Made by a program: the position numbers and the translations under genes
Assembly: GCF_000016385.1 (NCBI RefSeq)
Contig: NC_009376.1
Span: 930,001-994,000 of the forward strand
Reading direction: 5' to 3'
Length of the DNA stretch: 64,000 nt
DNA from: Pyrobaculum arsenaticum DSM 13514
GTDB taxonomy: Archaea; Thermoproteota; Thermoprotei; Thermoproteales; Thermoproteaceae
In this document: positions 41,835 to 49,967 of the stretch, piece after piece
Position numbering within the stretch: the first letter of the stretch is position 1
How the letters are laid out: each line of letters opens with the position of its first letter
Notes under the pieces: model-generated
Told to the model about the DNA's origin: nothing
The model's input: only the letters and a program-made list of their open reading frames with translations
The model's database searches: none

Positions 41835-43034
41835 CTAAAGGGCCTTCTCTACAATTTGCCTCTCCAAGCTCTCCACATAGCGCCGCGCCTGCTCCGGGAG
41901 GTATTTGTGTATGTCGGTGGTGACGAAGCCGCGGACTAGGAGGGACACCGCCTCCTCGTAGGTTAAGCCCTTCGCCATTAGGTAGTAGATCTCATCCTCT
42001 GCGAGTTTGCCTATGGAGGCCTCGTGGGTGAGGACGGCGTCGTTGTTAAAGGCGGAGAGCTGGGGGATAGTCACCACCCTGGCCCTATCCGACATGAGGA
42101 GGCCGCTACACTCCACGTGGCCTCTTGCCGGCTTATACGCCTCGACGACTGCGCGCATCGTCACCGACGAGCTCCCCGTGGCGATGGCCCTAGTGACCAG
42201 CTCGGCGCCAGCGCCCTCCCCGTCTAGCACCGCCGCCGTGCCGATGTCTATAACCGCGTCGCCCCTGCCCAGAACCACTGAGGTCGCGTGGGCCTTCGCC
42301 CCGTCCTTCAAGATGATCCGGGGGCTAGTCTGCAAGGTCTTCACAGAGGCCACGTTGGCGTAGTACTCCACGTACTCCCCGCCCTCCTCTACGTAAACCC
42401 CCGTCCTCGGCCTGACATGCGCCGCCTTGTTCCAGCTGTGCACCATGATAAATTTCAACTTGGCGTTTCTCATCACGTAGAACTCTGAAATCCCCACATG
42501 TAGCCCCACGGCCTCCGGCGCGATGACGCAGCCGGTGTACACAACCGCCTCTGCCCCCTCCTCCACAATCACCACGTTGTGCGGCGCCTGTAGGCCGCCC
42601 CTCACAATTGAGAGACACGCCAATATGGGGCTTTCCACCTTTACGCCGCTTTTCACCCTTATGACATACCCCCCGACGCCTCTCAGCGCAGCTACTGCGG
42701 TAAATTTGTCGTAGTCAGGCGGCACCAAGCGCCACAAGTAGTCCCTAGCCAAATTCCTGTGCGCGTCGACGAACTCCTCTATCCTGTAAACCTCCACCCC
42801 CGGGATGCGGCTGAGGTAGCGGAAGTAGGCGTTGTCCGCTTGTATGTAAAAAGCCTGTGCCTTCGGCGAGACGCCAACAGCCTCGGCCACACTCGCGACG
42901 CTTGCCTCGTCGGCGGGCCCCCCATCTCTAAACACAGATATGTCAACGTCGGGGCCGTACGCCGCGGGCTTGTCAAGTGCCCTCCTCGCCCTCTCTTTAA
43001 CCGCCTCAAGCCAGCTTGGAGAAGCCATAGGCAA
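41835..43034 (-). CDS. sufB: SufB/SufD-type scaffold protein of Fe-S assembly
   Basis: 399 residues. The SufBD beta-helix core is clear (VVIVEEGAEAVVYTGC, GLHVGISEFYVMRNAKLKF, YYANVASVKTLQTSP), and the C-terminal region has VTIPQLSAFNNDAVLTHEAS, EDEIYYLMAKGLTYEEA and LLVRGF, all family hallmarks. Works with SufC to assemble Fe-S clusters; only one SufBD gene is present, giving a minimal SufBC system. Its start overlaps sufC by 29 bp. Confidence 0.9.
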   Translation of the reverse strand: MPMASPSWLEAVKERARRALDKPAAYGPDVDISVFRDGGPADEASVASVAEAVGVSPKAQAFYIQADNAYFRYLSRIPGVEVYRIEEFVDAHRNLARDYLWRLVPPDYDKFTAVAALRGVGGYVIRVKSGVKVESPILACLSIVRGGLQAPHNVVIVEEGAEAVVYTGCVIAPEAVGLHVGISEFYVMRNAKLKFIMVHSWNKAAHVRPRTGVYVEEGGEYVEYYANVASVKTLQTSPRIILKDGAKAHATSVVLGRGDAVIDIGTAAVLDGEGAGAELVTRAIATGSSSVTMRAVVEAYKPARGHVECSGLLMSDRARVVTIPQLSAFNNDAVLTHEASIGKLAEDEIYYLMAKGLTYEEAVSLLVRGFVTTDIHKYLPEQARRYVESLERQIVEKAL

Positions 43035-43692
43035 ATACCTCGTCTATCACCTCTTGTCCCCCGCATTTTTTAAACACGCCCCCGTAGAGCACGCAGACCC
43101 TAGTTGGCGCAAGGTACCTGGCGATATGAGCGCTGTGGGTAACCACGATTAGGCCGGCCCCCGCCGCCAACTCTTTCAGCCCCCTGGCCACAATTGACAA
43201 ACTCTCCACATCCACGCCGCTGTCCGGCTCGTCGATAAGAGCCACCTTCGGCCTCTGCGCGAGGACGGTGGCCAGCTCCACCCTCTTGCTCTCCCCACCT
43301 GACAGCTTCCCCACCTCTCGGTCGAACAGGTGCTCTATTTCCACCGCCTTGGCGATCTCCCCAGCGTCGCAACCCGTCTTCTTGCAAATATGAGACAACA
43401 AAGCGCCGACCCGCACCCCGTGGAGGCGAGGCGGGACTTGAAATGCGAGGGCGACCCCCCTAGCCGCCCTCTCGTATGTGCTAAACCCCGCCAAGTCGAC
43501 GCCGTCTAGAACCACCCTACCAGCAGTAACCTCGTAGCCCGGCAATCCCATCACTGCCTTTAGAAGAGACGACTTGCCAACCCCGTTTGGGCCTAATATG
43601 TAGAAAATATCCCCCCTACCCAGACTCAGGGAAATACCCCTCAAAAGCTCCCTCCCGCCGACTGACACAGAGACATTTTCCAGTATAAACAC
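43006..43692 (-). CDS. sufC: SufC-type ATPase of Fe-S assembly
   Basis: 228 residues. Walker A GPNGVGKSS, Q-loop LAFQVPPRLHG, signature KLSGGESKRVEL, Walker B KVALIDEPDSGVDVES and H-loop VVTHSAHIA are intact; the DEPDSGVD form is specific to SufC. GTG 43692 lies 23 bp from the box CGTTTAAAAGC (complement of 43710-43720). It heads the sufCB operon. Confidence 0.93.
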   Translation of the reverse strand: MFILENVSVSVGGRELLRGISLSLGRGDIFYILGPNGVGKSSLLKAVMGLPGYEVTAGRVVLDGVDLAGFSTYERAARGVALAFQVPPRLHGVRVGALLSHICKKTGCDAGEIAKAVEIEHLFDREVGKLSGGESKRVELATVLAQRPKVALIDEPDSGVDVESLSIVARGLKELAAGAGLIVVTHSAHIARYLAPTRVCVLYGGVFKKCGGQEVIDEVFAYGFSKLA

Positions 43693-43736
43693 ACGGAAAA
43701 AACAACGTTGCTTTTAAACGCCCCCAAAAGTGCAGA

Positions 43737-44171
43737 TTAGGCACTGATCTTTAGCAACAACTCGCCGATGTGCCTAATCCTATCCTTATACGGGGTGACC
43801 CTATCCGGCTCAGTAGCCGCGATATCCGATATGTACATGGCTAGGCTCTCCAACTCCTCTACCAAATCGCCGACGCTCTTAGACCAGCCCCACCACTTGG
43901 GCCCTCGTATCCACGGGATCTGCCTAGCGGCGTTGCGGCCGGCCTCGGTGAGCTCGTAGCGCCCGTCCTGCCTCCGGCGGACCAGCCCCTCTGCCTCCAG
44001 TTGCCTCAGCAACGGGTAGACGGAACCAGGCGACGGCCTCCAGAAGCCCCAGGTAAACTCCTCCACAGCTCTAATAATCTCCGCGCCGTTCATCGGCTTG
44101 TCTGACAGAAGCCACAACACCACCTCCCTGAGGCCCCTTCTCCCGAGGAACGCCCATGGAGGCGGACCCAT
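43737..44171 (-). CDS. PadR-family transcriptional regulator
   Basis: 144 residues from ATG 44171 (MGPPPWAFLGRRG). The winged helix is classical PadR: GLREVVLWLLSDKPMNG, EIIRAVEEFTWGFWRPSPGS, YPLLRQLEAEGLVRRRQDG, followed by a C-terminal dimerisation helix. A TATA box CTTTTTAAAAG (44189-44199) is 23 bp upstream with a palindrome right behind it. An in-frame ATG at 44288 would add 39 residues and has its own box (about 44306-44317) and its own palindrome, so two start sites with two protein forms are possible. The regulator probably represses itself through the palindromes; it faces the HEPN/MNT pair divergently and may control it too. Confidence 0.82.
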   Translation of the reverse strand: MGPPPWAFLGRRGLREVVLWLLSDKPMNGAEIIRAVEEFTWGFWRPSPGSVYPLLRQLEAEGLVRRRQDGRYELTEAGRNAARQIPWIRGPKWWGWSKSVGDLVEELESLAMYISDIAATEPDRVTPYKDRIRHIGELLLKISA

Positions 44172-44204
44172 GTGTCTAGAACCTCCCCTTTTTAAAAGTT
44201 TTTC

Positions 44205-44222
44205 GTTTCCGATATCGAAAAC
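44205..44222. promoter_or_regulatory. Operator palindrome 2, upstream of the proximal PadR TATA box
   Basis: GTTTCCGATATCGAAAAC: inverted repeat of 9 bp each side with one mismatched pair, sharing the core CGATATCG with the site at 44314-44333. It lies directly upstream of the TATA box at 44189-44199 where a bound repressor would cover the TFB element. Confidence 0.6.
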
Positions 44223-44313
44223 ATACTTCACTGCACGCCTAAGCGCCAGTTCCGACAACAGCCGAGCCGCCCACGACCACATGCCCATAGCCGAGAATGA
44301 GTTCTCTTATTTA

Positions 44314-44333
44314 TTTTTTCGATATCGAAAAAA
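44314..44333. promoter_or_regulatory. Operator palindrome 1, perfect 20 bp
   Basis: TTTTTTCGATATCGAAAAAA is a perfect palindrome with core CGATATCG. It abuts the box at about 44306-44317 that would serve the 44288 start and lies 110 bp centre-to-centre from palindrome 2. It also lies 70 bp upstream of the HEPN promoter on the other strand (44382-44392). Confidence 0.65.
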
Positions 44334-44410
44334 TACAATGCTTTATACTGTTAAACGTTGCGTTGAGAGGGCTGTCCGCAGTGTTATATAGCTGGAGCTG
44401 TTGTATATAT

Positions 44411-44770
44411 GTGGCCTCGCGTTGGTATGCTAAGGCGGAGCGCTATAAGTCGTTGGCGTATGAGTTCTTCCAGAGGGGGATGTACGCCGAGTGTTGCTTC
44501 TTCGCGCAACAAGCCGCCGAGTTTTACCTAGAGACCAAGCTGGTGGAGCTGACGGGCTCAAGGCCGTATTCGCATTCAATACTTCAACTACTCAGAGAGG
44601 TCTCCGCCGTGCTGGGCGTGGAAATTAGCGGGGGCCTTGCCAGGTGCGCTAAGCACCTCACAGAGCAGTATATAAGCGCGCGGTATCCAGACGCCAGGAT
44701 GCTGGACTACGACAGGGAAGACGCGGAGGAATGCGTGAAGTGCATGGAGGCAGTGATGGGCCATGCGTAG
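44411..44770 (+). CDS. HEPN-domain protein paired with MNT
   Basis: 119 residues from GTG 44411, 24 bp from TATA box TGTTATATAGC (44382-44392); the frame to 44297 adds an unlikely hydrophobic leader. Helical HEPN pattern: WYAKAERYKSLAYEFFQRG, CFFAQQAAEFYLETKLVEL, EQYISARYPDARML. The ARYPDA motif places it with the HEPN at 21436. It overlaps the MNT gene by 8 bp; order toxin then antitoxin. It lies divergent to the PadR gene. Confidence 0.82.
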   Translation: MASRWYAKAERYKSLAYEFFQRGMYAECCFFAQQAAEFYLETKLVELTGSRPYSHSILQLLREVSAVLGVEISGGLARCAKHLTEQYISARYPDARMLDYDREDAEECVKCMEAVMGHA

Positions 44771-45146
44771 GCTCAGGGAGGTGCTTCTTCAGATGCACGC
44801 CGAGGCGGAGGAGTGGCTGAGGCGGCTCTGTGAGGCGGGGTACACCGTCGTGCTCTTCGGCTCTAGGGCCAGAGGCGATGCGAGGATAGACAGCGACTGG
44901 GACGTAGTGGTGCTGGGATACACGCCGCCTGAGCCCCCGCCCCACGACTTGGTGCAGGCGCACTTCGCGAGGCCTGAGGAGGCTGAGGAGAAGATAAGGG
45001 CATTCAACACCATCTTCCTCGACGCCTTCTACGAGGGGAAGCTACTATGCGGCGACGGGGAGCTTTTCACACGCCTAAGAGACTTGGCGAAAAGAGTGAC
45101 AAGCCGCTACGTGAAGACAAAGGAGGGGTGGATGATGCAAAAATAG
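44763..45146 (+). CDS. MNT-type nucleotidyltransferase antitoxin
   Basis: 127 residues. GSRARGDARIDSDWDVVVLG (Gly 33, Ser 34, Asp 45, Asp 47) is the minimal nucleotidyltransferase motif. The C-terminal region carries an ALFDAFYEGKLLCGD-like helix (here FLDAFYEGKLLCGD). Partner of the HEPN protein just upstream. Confidence 0.85.
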   Translation: MRRLREVLLQMHAEAEEWLRRLCEAGYTVVLFGSRARGDARIDSDWDVVVLGYTPPEPPPHDLVQAHFARPEEAEEKIRAFNTIFLDAFYEGKLLCGDGELFTRLRDLAKRVTSRYVKTKEGWMMQK

Positions 45147-45443
45147 CCGAAGACACGTGGGCAAATTTAAGCGGTGCCGCTACACATATCAGGCGCGGAA
45201 ATCAGCATTTCTTAATGAAGTACCCCCCAGCTCTCGGCGCATTTGAAGATCTTCGGGAGCGTTTGCAAGCCACGCGGGTGGGGGTAGAAGCCGGCGCGGC
45301 CAAGGGCTTCTCTGTAGAAGGTTCGAAATTTAGCGGCGGGTGAACTACCTACTCCACATGCGCACATTTCCCCATACTACGTGTTTCCTGATGCGTAGGC
45401 TGTCGTAGGTGGTAAATTGATAAATCCCAGCCGCGGCTATTTC
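45147..45443. other. Gap with a possible C-terminal gene fragment
   Basis: About 300 bp. A plus-strand stretch around 45215-45340 reads MKYPPALGAFEDLRERLQAT and on to KGFSVEGSKF before a stop, with no promoter. The right end holds the AT box of the next gene (about 45410-45424). Confidence 0.3.
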
Positions 45444-45875
45444 GTGTACCTGCGCCTCCCGCCTAGGATAAAAGTGCTCGAGGCTCTGGGAGCCATCGCC
45501 GACGGGAGGGTGTCGGTGGTGGGGGAGGGTCGTTGTGAAGTGGTGTCGTCTGAGGGGGACAAGACATACACCGTGGTGGTGGGAGAGGGCTACGCCTACA
45601 GCGACGACAACGGCACGATCCACCGCGGCTACGTGGGGTACCCCATAATCGCGTGTCTTATGGCAGAGGGGAGGCTCCCGGTGGACAGGGAGCTCGCCGA
45701 AAAGCTGAGGGGCATCCCTTGGAAGAGGCTAAACGAGAGGTACAAGAGGTACGAGGAGGTCTTGCGCCACATATACGCAGAGAGGGGCATCGAGAGGGGG
45801 AGGGCCGAGGCCTACATCGCCGAGGTGCTGAGGGAGGTGGAGAAGATGAGGCTTAGGTTCAGGCAGCAGGGTTAA
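45444..45875 (+). CDS. Hypothetical protein upstream of queE
   Basis: 143 residues from GTG 45444 (VYLRLPPRIKVLEALG), about 25 bp from the AT box GGTAAATTGATAAATC (about 45410-45424); the TTG at 45417 lies inside the box. The first half is a beta-rich domain (VSVVGEGRCEVV, TYTVVVGEGYAYSDDNG), the second a charged helix bundle (RLNERYKRYEEVLRHIYAERG, EVLREVEKMRLRF). It lies 23 bp before queE, which has its own TATA box inside the gene end. Function unknown. Confidence 0.6.
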   Translation: MYLRLPPRIKVLEALGAIADGRVSVVGEGRCEVVSSEGDKTYTVVVGEGYAYSDDNGTIHRGYVGYPIIACLMAEGRLPVDRELAEKLRGIPWKRLNERYKRYEEVLRHIYAERGIERGRAEAYIAEVLREVEKMRLRFRQQG

Positions 45876-45898
45876 TAAACCCCCGCCCGGGGCCCTCC

Positions 45899-46549
45899 GT
45901 GCGGGTCTTAGAGATCTTCGCCTCTCTCCAGGGAGAGGGGGTCAACTTGGGGAAGCCCGCGGTCTTCGTCAGGCTGGCGGGTTGCCCCATTAGGTGCGCC
46001 TACTGCGACACGAAGTACTCCTGGGACTTCTCCGCCGGGGTGGAGATGTCCGTGGAGGAGGTGTTTGCAAAGGCGGCGTCGCTGGGCGTGAGGGGCCACG
46101 TGGTGGTTACGGGGGGCGAGCCCTTGATATGGCAGAGGAGGGGGCTTGAGAATCTGGCCTGCGCCTTGAGGGGGCTGGGCGCGGTGGAGGTGGAGACAAG
46201 CGGGGCCTATTCGCCAACGCCGGAGCTGGACAGCTGTGTGGACTACTACGACGTGTCGCCCAAGCTCTCCAACGCCGGGGTAAAGGCGCCCTTCAGCCCC
46301 TTCTACGCCAAGAGCCCAAAGGCATGGTTTAAGTTCGTGGTGAGAGACGCCGCAGATGTGGAGGAGGCGTTGCAGTTCGCAGAGGTGTGGGGCATTCCCA
46401 AGGAGAGGGTTTTGCTAATGCCGATGGCGCAGAGCGCAGAGGATCACGGAGAAGTCCTGAAGCGGATCTGGGACGCCGCGGTTAGGCTGGGGCTGAGGGT
46501 TACGCCCCGCCTACACATCGCGGCGTGGGGCAACGAGAGGGGGAGATAA
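45899..46549 (+). CDS. queE: 7-carboxy-7-deazaguanine synthase QueE
   Basis: 216 residues. The radical SAM motif is CPIRCAYC (Cys 29, 33, 36), followed by DTKYSWDF, the GGEPL motif (VVTGGEPLIWQRRG) and VETSGAYSPTPELD, all typical of QueE. It converts 6-carboxytetrahydropterin to 7-carboxy-7-deazaguanine, the precursor of preQ0 and of archaeosine in tRNA. GTG 45899 is 26 bp from the box AGGGTTAATAAACC (45868-45881). QueC and QueD are not in the window. Confidence 0.92.
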   Translation: MRVLEIFASLQGEGVNLGKPAVFVRLAGCPIRCAYCDTKYSWDFSAGVEMSVEEVFAKAASLGVRGHVVVTGGEPLIWQRRGLENLACALRGLGAVEVETSGAYSPTPELDSCVDYYDVSPKLSNAGVKAPFSPFYAKSPKAWFKFVVRDAADVEEALQFAEVWGIPKERVLLMPMAQSAEDHGEVLKRIWDAAVRLGLRVTPRLHIAAWGNERGR

Positions 46550-46577
46550 GCTGTTAAATACAGGACTTTGTAGGTAC

Positions 46578-46706
46578 ATGTCTCCAATCGCCAAGAGGCT
46601 GAGGTACGTGATAGACCTTCTCGAGGCGGCGGTCGCCGACGAGGACTGCAAGCTGGTGGAGGAGGCCCTGGACGAGCTTAGGGAGCTCGCCGAGGAGCTA
46701 AGCTGA
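46578..46706 (+). CDS. Small helical acidic protein, 42 aa
   Basis: ATG 46578 opens 42 codons (MSPIAKRLRYVIDLLEAAVA, EALDELRELAEELS) ending at TGA 46704-46706, which overlaps the next ATG by one base (TGATG). A TATA box CTGTTAAATACAG (46551-46563) lies 22 bp upstream, so it heads an operon with the dipeptidase. It is predicted to be a two-helix hairpin. Composition and coupling make it a believable gene too short for routine annotation. Function unknown. Confidence 0.68.
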   Translation: MSPIAKRLRYVIDLLEAAVADEDCKLVEEALDELRELAEELS

Positions 46707-47629
46707 TGTTCGCCGACCTCCACCAAGACATCGCCTTTTACTTCCTCACCTCGCTAAACCCCCCACCCTTCGACCAAGACGCGGAGGGTAGGCAGAGCGA
46801 CCTCCCAAAACTGAGGCGCGCCGGTGCGGACCTCGTCTTCGCCGCGGCATTCCCCTTCGTCAACACGTACGGCTCGTGGAGCCCAGACAGCCGGCTTGTG
46901 CTCGAAGCGCTGAAGGTCTACTACGCCGTCTCTGAGCGCCACGGGGTGAAAATCGTGGAGAAGAGGGGGGACCTATACGCCCCAGGGCTGAAGTTCCTAA
47001 TCGTCTTGGAAGGCGCCGACGTCTTGCACACGGCGGATGACCTCCGCCTACTGCACAAGCTGGGCGTAAGGGCGGTGGGGCTGACGTGGAACTTGGACAA
47101 CAAGTGGGGACACTCGTGTTACTCGAAAAGGGACAGGGGCCTCACCCCGGAGGGGGAGGAGCTGGTGGAGAAGGCCCAGCGGCTCGGCATTGTTGTCGAT
47201 CTCGCCCATGCCGGGACTCGCACGGCGCTTGACGCCATAGCAGTTGCCAGGAGGCCGGTGGTGATTAGCCACGCCAACGCCCGCGCAGTGCGGCCCCACC
47301 CCCGCAACGTAGACGACGCAGTGCTAAAGGCCCTGGCCGACAACGGCGGCGTGATAGGCCTCACCTTTATATCCTCGACGATATCAGAAACGCCATCGCC
47401 GAGGGAGTTGGCCAAACACGCCGCGTACATCAAGGAGAAGTTCGGCGCAGAGCTACTGGCCGTGGGGACAGACTACCTCGGCATATCGAAAACCCCGGAG
47501 GGGCTTGAGTCCGTGGACAAAGTAGATAGGCTCTTCGCCGCGTTGAGGGAGGCCGGCTTTACAAGAGAAGAAGTGGAGGCCGTGGCCTGGCGCAACGCCT
47601 ACAGGGTGCTGAGGGAGGCCTTAGACTAG
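46706..47629 (+). CDS. Membrane-dipeptidase-type (peptidase M19) metallohydrolase
   Basis: 307 residues. M19 metal ligands are in DLHQD (His and Asp near the N-terminus), the Glu in LIVLEGADVL, the His in DLAHAGT and VVISHANAR, and Asp in VGTDYLG. The family hydrolyses dipeptides or dehydrodipeptides with two zinc ions. No signal peptide, so cytoplasmic. Coupled to the 42-residue protein through TGATG. Confidence 0.85.
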   Translation: MFADLHQDIAFYFLTSLNPPPFDQDAEGRQSDLPKLRRAGADLVFAAAFPFVNTYGSWSPDSRLVLEALKVYYAVSERHGVKIVEKRGDLYAPGLKFLIVLEGADVLHTADDLRLLHKLGVRAVGLTWNLDNKWGHSCYSKRDRGLTPEGEELVEKAQRLGIVVDLAHAGTRTALDAIAVARRPVVISHANARAVRPHPRNVDDAVLKALADNGGVIGLTFISSTISETPSPRELAKHAAYIKEKFGAELLAVGTDYLGISKTPEGLESVDKVDRLFAALREAGFTREEVEAVAWRNAYRVLREALD

Positions 47630-47658
47630 ACCGCGGAACCAGGCGCGGGAGGAGGCGG

Positions 47659-48222
47659 CTACTGCGAGGCGGTGTAGTAGCCAGACTCCTTCCGAGGAGG
47701 CTTCAGCTCGAAGGCGCCTATAATTGCGAATATTGCGCCTACCAGGAATAAGACAAGCCCCACGAGGATAACGAAGAGGAGAGCCCCCCACCACACGAAG
47801 TCGGCCGCCTTCTTGAAGTTATCAGAGCCTGAGGCCTCGTACAACGCGATGAACGCCTTCCTCTCGAAATATGTAGAGACTATCACAAGAACCCAGAGGC
47901 CTAGCCACACTGCTATTAAAACACCGATAATTGACCAGATATTATGAAGCGCCGCGGGGTTCGTTATGGCGATGCCGACGAGCGAGCCTAAGATGAGAAG
48001 AGCCACGACCACGCTACCCACAAAAGCAATTATCGTAGCTATAAGCATGTTGTTGAATATGTCCCTCCTCCCGTAGTGCTCCGACAAGCCGTAGGCCCCA
48101 ATAAGCGTCAGCACCAAGCCCAGCAACCCAACAGCACCCATATCCACAAAAGAAGTGAAACCCCCCACTAGGGCTACAATTAAGCCAACGCCGAAAAACG
48201 TCTTGGCAGTGTCGAACTCCAT
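47659..48222 (-). CDS. DUF996-family membrane protein
   Basis: 187 residues from ATG 48222, 27 bp from box GGTTTATTAAAAA (complement of 48243-48255); the 48237 frame start lies too close. Five or six TM helices with the DUF996 motif GAYGLSEHYGRRDIFNNML and a second conserved loop FIALYEASGSDNFKKAADF. A dead relative is at 39150-39688. Function unknown. Confidence 0.8.
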   Translation of the reverse strand: MEFDTAKTFFGVGLIVALVGGFTSFVDMGAVGLLGLVLTLIGAYGLSEHYGRRDIFNNMLIATIIAFVGSVVVALLILGSLVGIAITNPAALHNIWSIIGVLIAVWLGLWVLVIVSTYFERKAFIALYEASGSDNFKKAADFVWWGALLFVILVGLVLFLVGAIFAIIGAFELKPPRKESGYYTASQ

Positions 48223-48239
48223 AACACAACCTTTCACCT

Positions 48240-48526
48240 TTTTTAATAAACCTTATCACCGCTCTGCAAGTTGGCTCATATCCTAGCCAAAAGCCGCCGG
48301 GTGGCCCTTGACCTGCGCCCGAGGCGCCTGCGTTCGCCAGTGGCTGGGAATTACCGCTGTAGCTCTGCTGCAGAATGGGCTATCCAGACAGGCGCCGCCG
48401 TTGAGAAGAAGGGTGCTACGTGCGCAAAGTTGACAGCCATGTTGACAGTAGGTCAAGGGTTTCTCGGTTGTAATACTCGTCTCGGCTTACGTCGTAAAAG
48501 CTTATATCCCCAGCGCGGGGAACAAC
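48240..48526. other. Intergenic region, no gene seen
   Basis: About 290 bp between two divergent promoters. No coding frame with support. TATA boxes of the DUF996 gene at the left and of the PaREP1 gene at the right (GCTTATATCC, 48500-48509). Confidence 0.4.
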
Positions 48527-49015
48527 GTGTTGGTCTTGTCGAAGCCGTGGATAGATCTTGAGAAGTACAGGAGGGACCGGCTGAAGGAGGCCCTATACGA
48601 GGCCGAGCTCGCCGAGGAGTTTCTGAAAAACGGCCTCCTCCGAAACGCCGCTTGGAAGGCCTTCCAAGCCGTTAAGGCATACCTCGCCGCAGTGGCGGCG
48701 GGCCATAGAGAGAAGATTTTAGAGGCCTTCCCCGGCAAGCGCAGGCTAGGCCCCGACAAGGCTGTGGCCAGGGGCGACTGGATAATCGCCGTCATGCCCA
48801 CGTCGAGGATGAGGACTGTGGCAGCGCTGGTGGGGGACAAGGAGCTGAGGCTGGCGGTGGAAATCGCGCTGAACCTACACGAATTCCAATACAACGGCCT
48901 GGACCAAGACGCGGAGGTTTCTAGGTACTCAAGCGAGGATGAGGTGAGGAGGGACGTCGAGGAGGTGGTCGCCTACGTCAAAAAGTCTGCTTCTAGCCAA
49001 CTACCCTCGCCTTGA
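48527..49015 (+). CDS. PaREP1-family HEPN-like protein
   Basis: 162 residues. EKYRRDRLKEALYEAELAEE, LLRNAAWKAFQAVKAYLAA and LNLHEFQYNGLD are the PaREP1 pattern, a helical family expanded in Pyrobaculum that is related to HEPN domains. GTG 48527 is 22 bp from its TATA box. Its last 23 bp overlap the Trm10 gene end on the opposite strand. Likely part of the toxin-antitoxin-type repertoire, but no partner is adjacent. Confidence 0.78.
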   Translation: MLVLSKPWIDLEKYRRDRLKEALYEAELAEEFLKNGLLRNAAWKAFQAVKAYLAAVAAGHREKILEAFPGKRRLGPDKAVARGDWIIAVMPTSRMRTVAALVGDKELRLAVEIALNLHEFQYNGLDQDAEVSRYSSEDEVRRDVEEVVAYVKKSASSQLPSP

Positions 49016-49967
49016 CCTTTCTAAGGGCGAGCCCCACCTCCTCCTCCGGCGCCCCCAGCCAATTGGCCTCGGCGAGGGCGGCCCTCGTGATTTCAAGCGC
49101 CCCGTCCGGCGCCCTCTTGGCCCTCTTCTGTATCTCCCACATGAGGCGGTAGACCCTATCCCGCTTGGCCTGCACCGCCAGCACCGCCCGCTCCACCGGC
49201 TCCCCGGCCCAGGCCCTCAGGACAATCTCCGCGATTTTGTTTATGCGGTCCGGCACCCCCACGCGGGAGCCCCTCAGCTCCACGCGGCACCTCTTCTCCA
49301 CTCCGATCAGCGCCGCCAGCCTAGCAGTGGCGGACTTCGCCACTCGTTCCTTGTCCACAATCCCCCCAATGACAAACTCAGCGTGGGACCTCGCCACATC
49401 CTCGGTGAAGAGGCAAGGCCCCTCAGGATCCAGCACAACGGGGTTCTCAAAAGGAGGCGTCCCCTCCAAAATCCTCATCTTGTGGACAAGCCCCCGGGCG
49501 TGGCGGTTTAGGAGCTCCACGAACTCACCAGGTGCGTTGGCGACCCAGAAGTTGCCGTCCCAGAGAAACCTCCTCACCGCCCGGAGGGTTTCAATTACCT
49601 GCTCCACCAGCTCGTGTTTCTCCCCAGGGGTGTGCTCCCCCCAGAGGGATAAATCCACCACAATTACCGGCTTAGCCGGCGGCGCCAACTCCACCTCCAG
49701 AGGCTCAGGGCACTCCCTAGCCAGCACCCAGCCGCAGCGCCCCCCCGAGCCCCCCTTAAGAAAGGCAACACCCCCCACCTCCGTCCCCGGCGCGCCGGCG
49801 CACTCCCCCCGGCAGATCTTGTAACGACCCAGGAGCACCCACACCGCGGCGCACTGGGCCACGTCCCCCCAGCACTTAAACCTACGCGGCAGACATAGAC
49901 AGTCCACGCCAGCAGCCCTCAAAGCCTTGGCGAAGGGCCTTGACAGCACAGCACTACACATCGCCAC
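48993..49967 (-). CDS. trm10: Trm10-like SPOUT tRNA methyltransferase
   Basis: 324 residues. An N-terminal Cys-rich segment (CLCLPRRFKCWGDVAQC, then CRGEC, GRCGWVLARECP) precedes a SPOUT domain with VIVVDLSLWGEHTPGEKHEL, LWDGNFWVANAP and the cofactor loop FVIGGIVDKE, very close to the Trm10 consensus. Archaeal Trm10 methylates N1 of A9 and/or G9 in tRNA. The start has no strong TATA box in the window upstream (49967-50010 holds TATAAAAACG near 49971 in the opposite sense). The C-terminal basic helix probably binds tRNA. Confidence 0.72.
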   Translation of the reverse strand: MAMCSAVLSRPFAKALRAAGVDCLCLPRRFKCWGDVAQCAAVWVLLGRYKICRGECAGAPGTEVGGVAFLKGGSGGRCGWVLARECPEPLEVELAPPAKPVIVVDLSLWGEHTPGEKHELVEQVIETLRAVRRFLWDGNFWVANAPGEFVELLNRHARGLVHKMRILEGTPPFENPVVLDPEGPCLFTEDVARSHAEFVIGGIVDKERVAKSATARLAALIGVEKRCRVELRGSRVGVPDRINKIAEIVLRAWAGEPVERAVLAVQAKRDRVYRLMWEIQKRAKRAPDGALEITRAALAEANWLGAPEEEVGLALRKVKARVVG

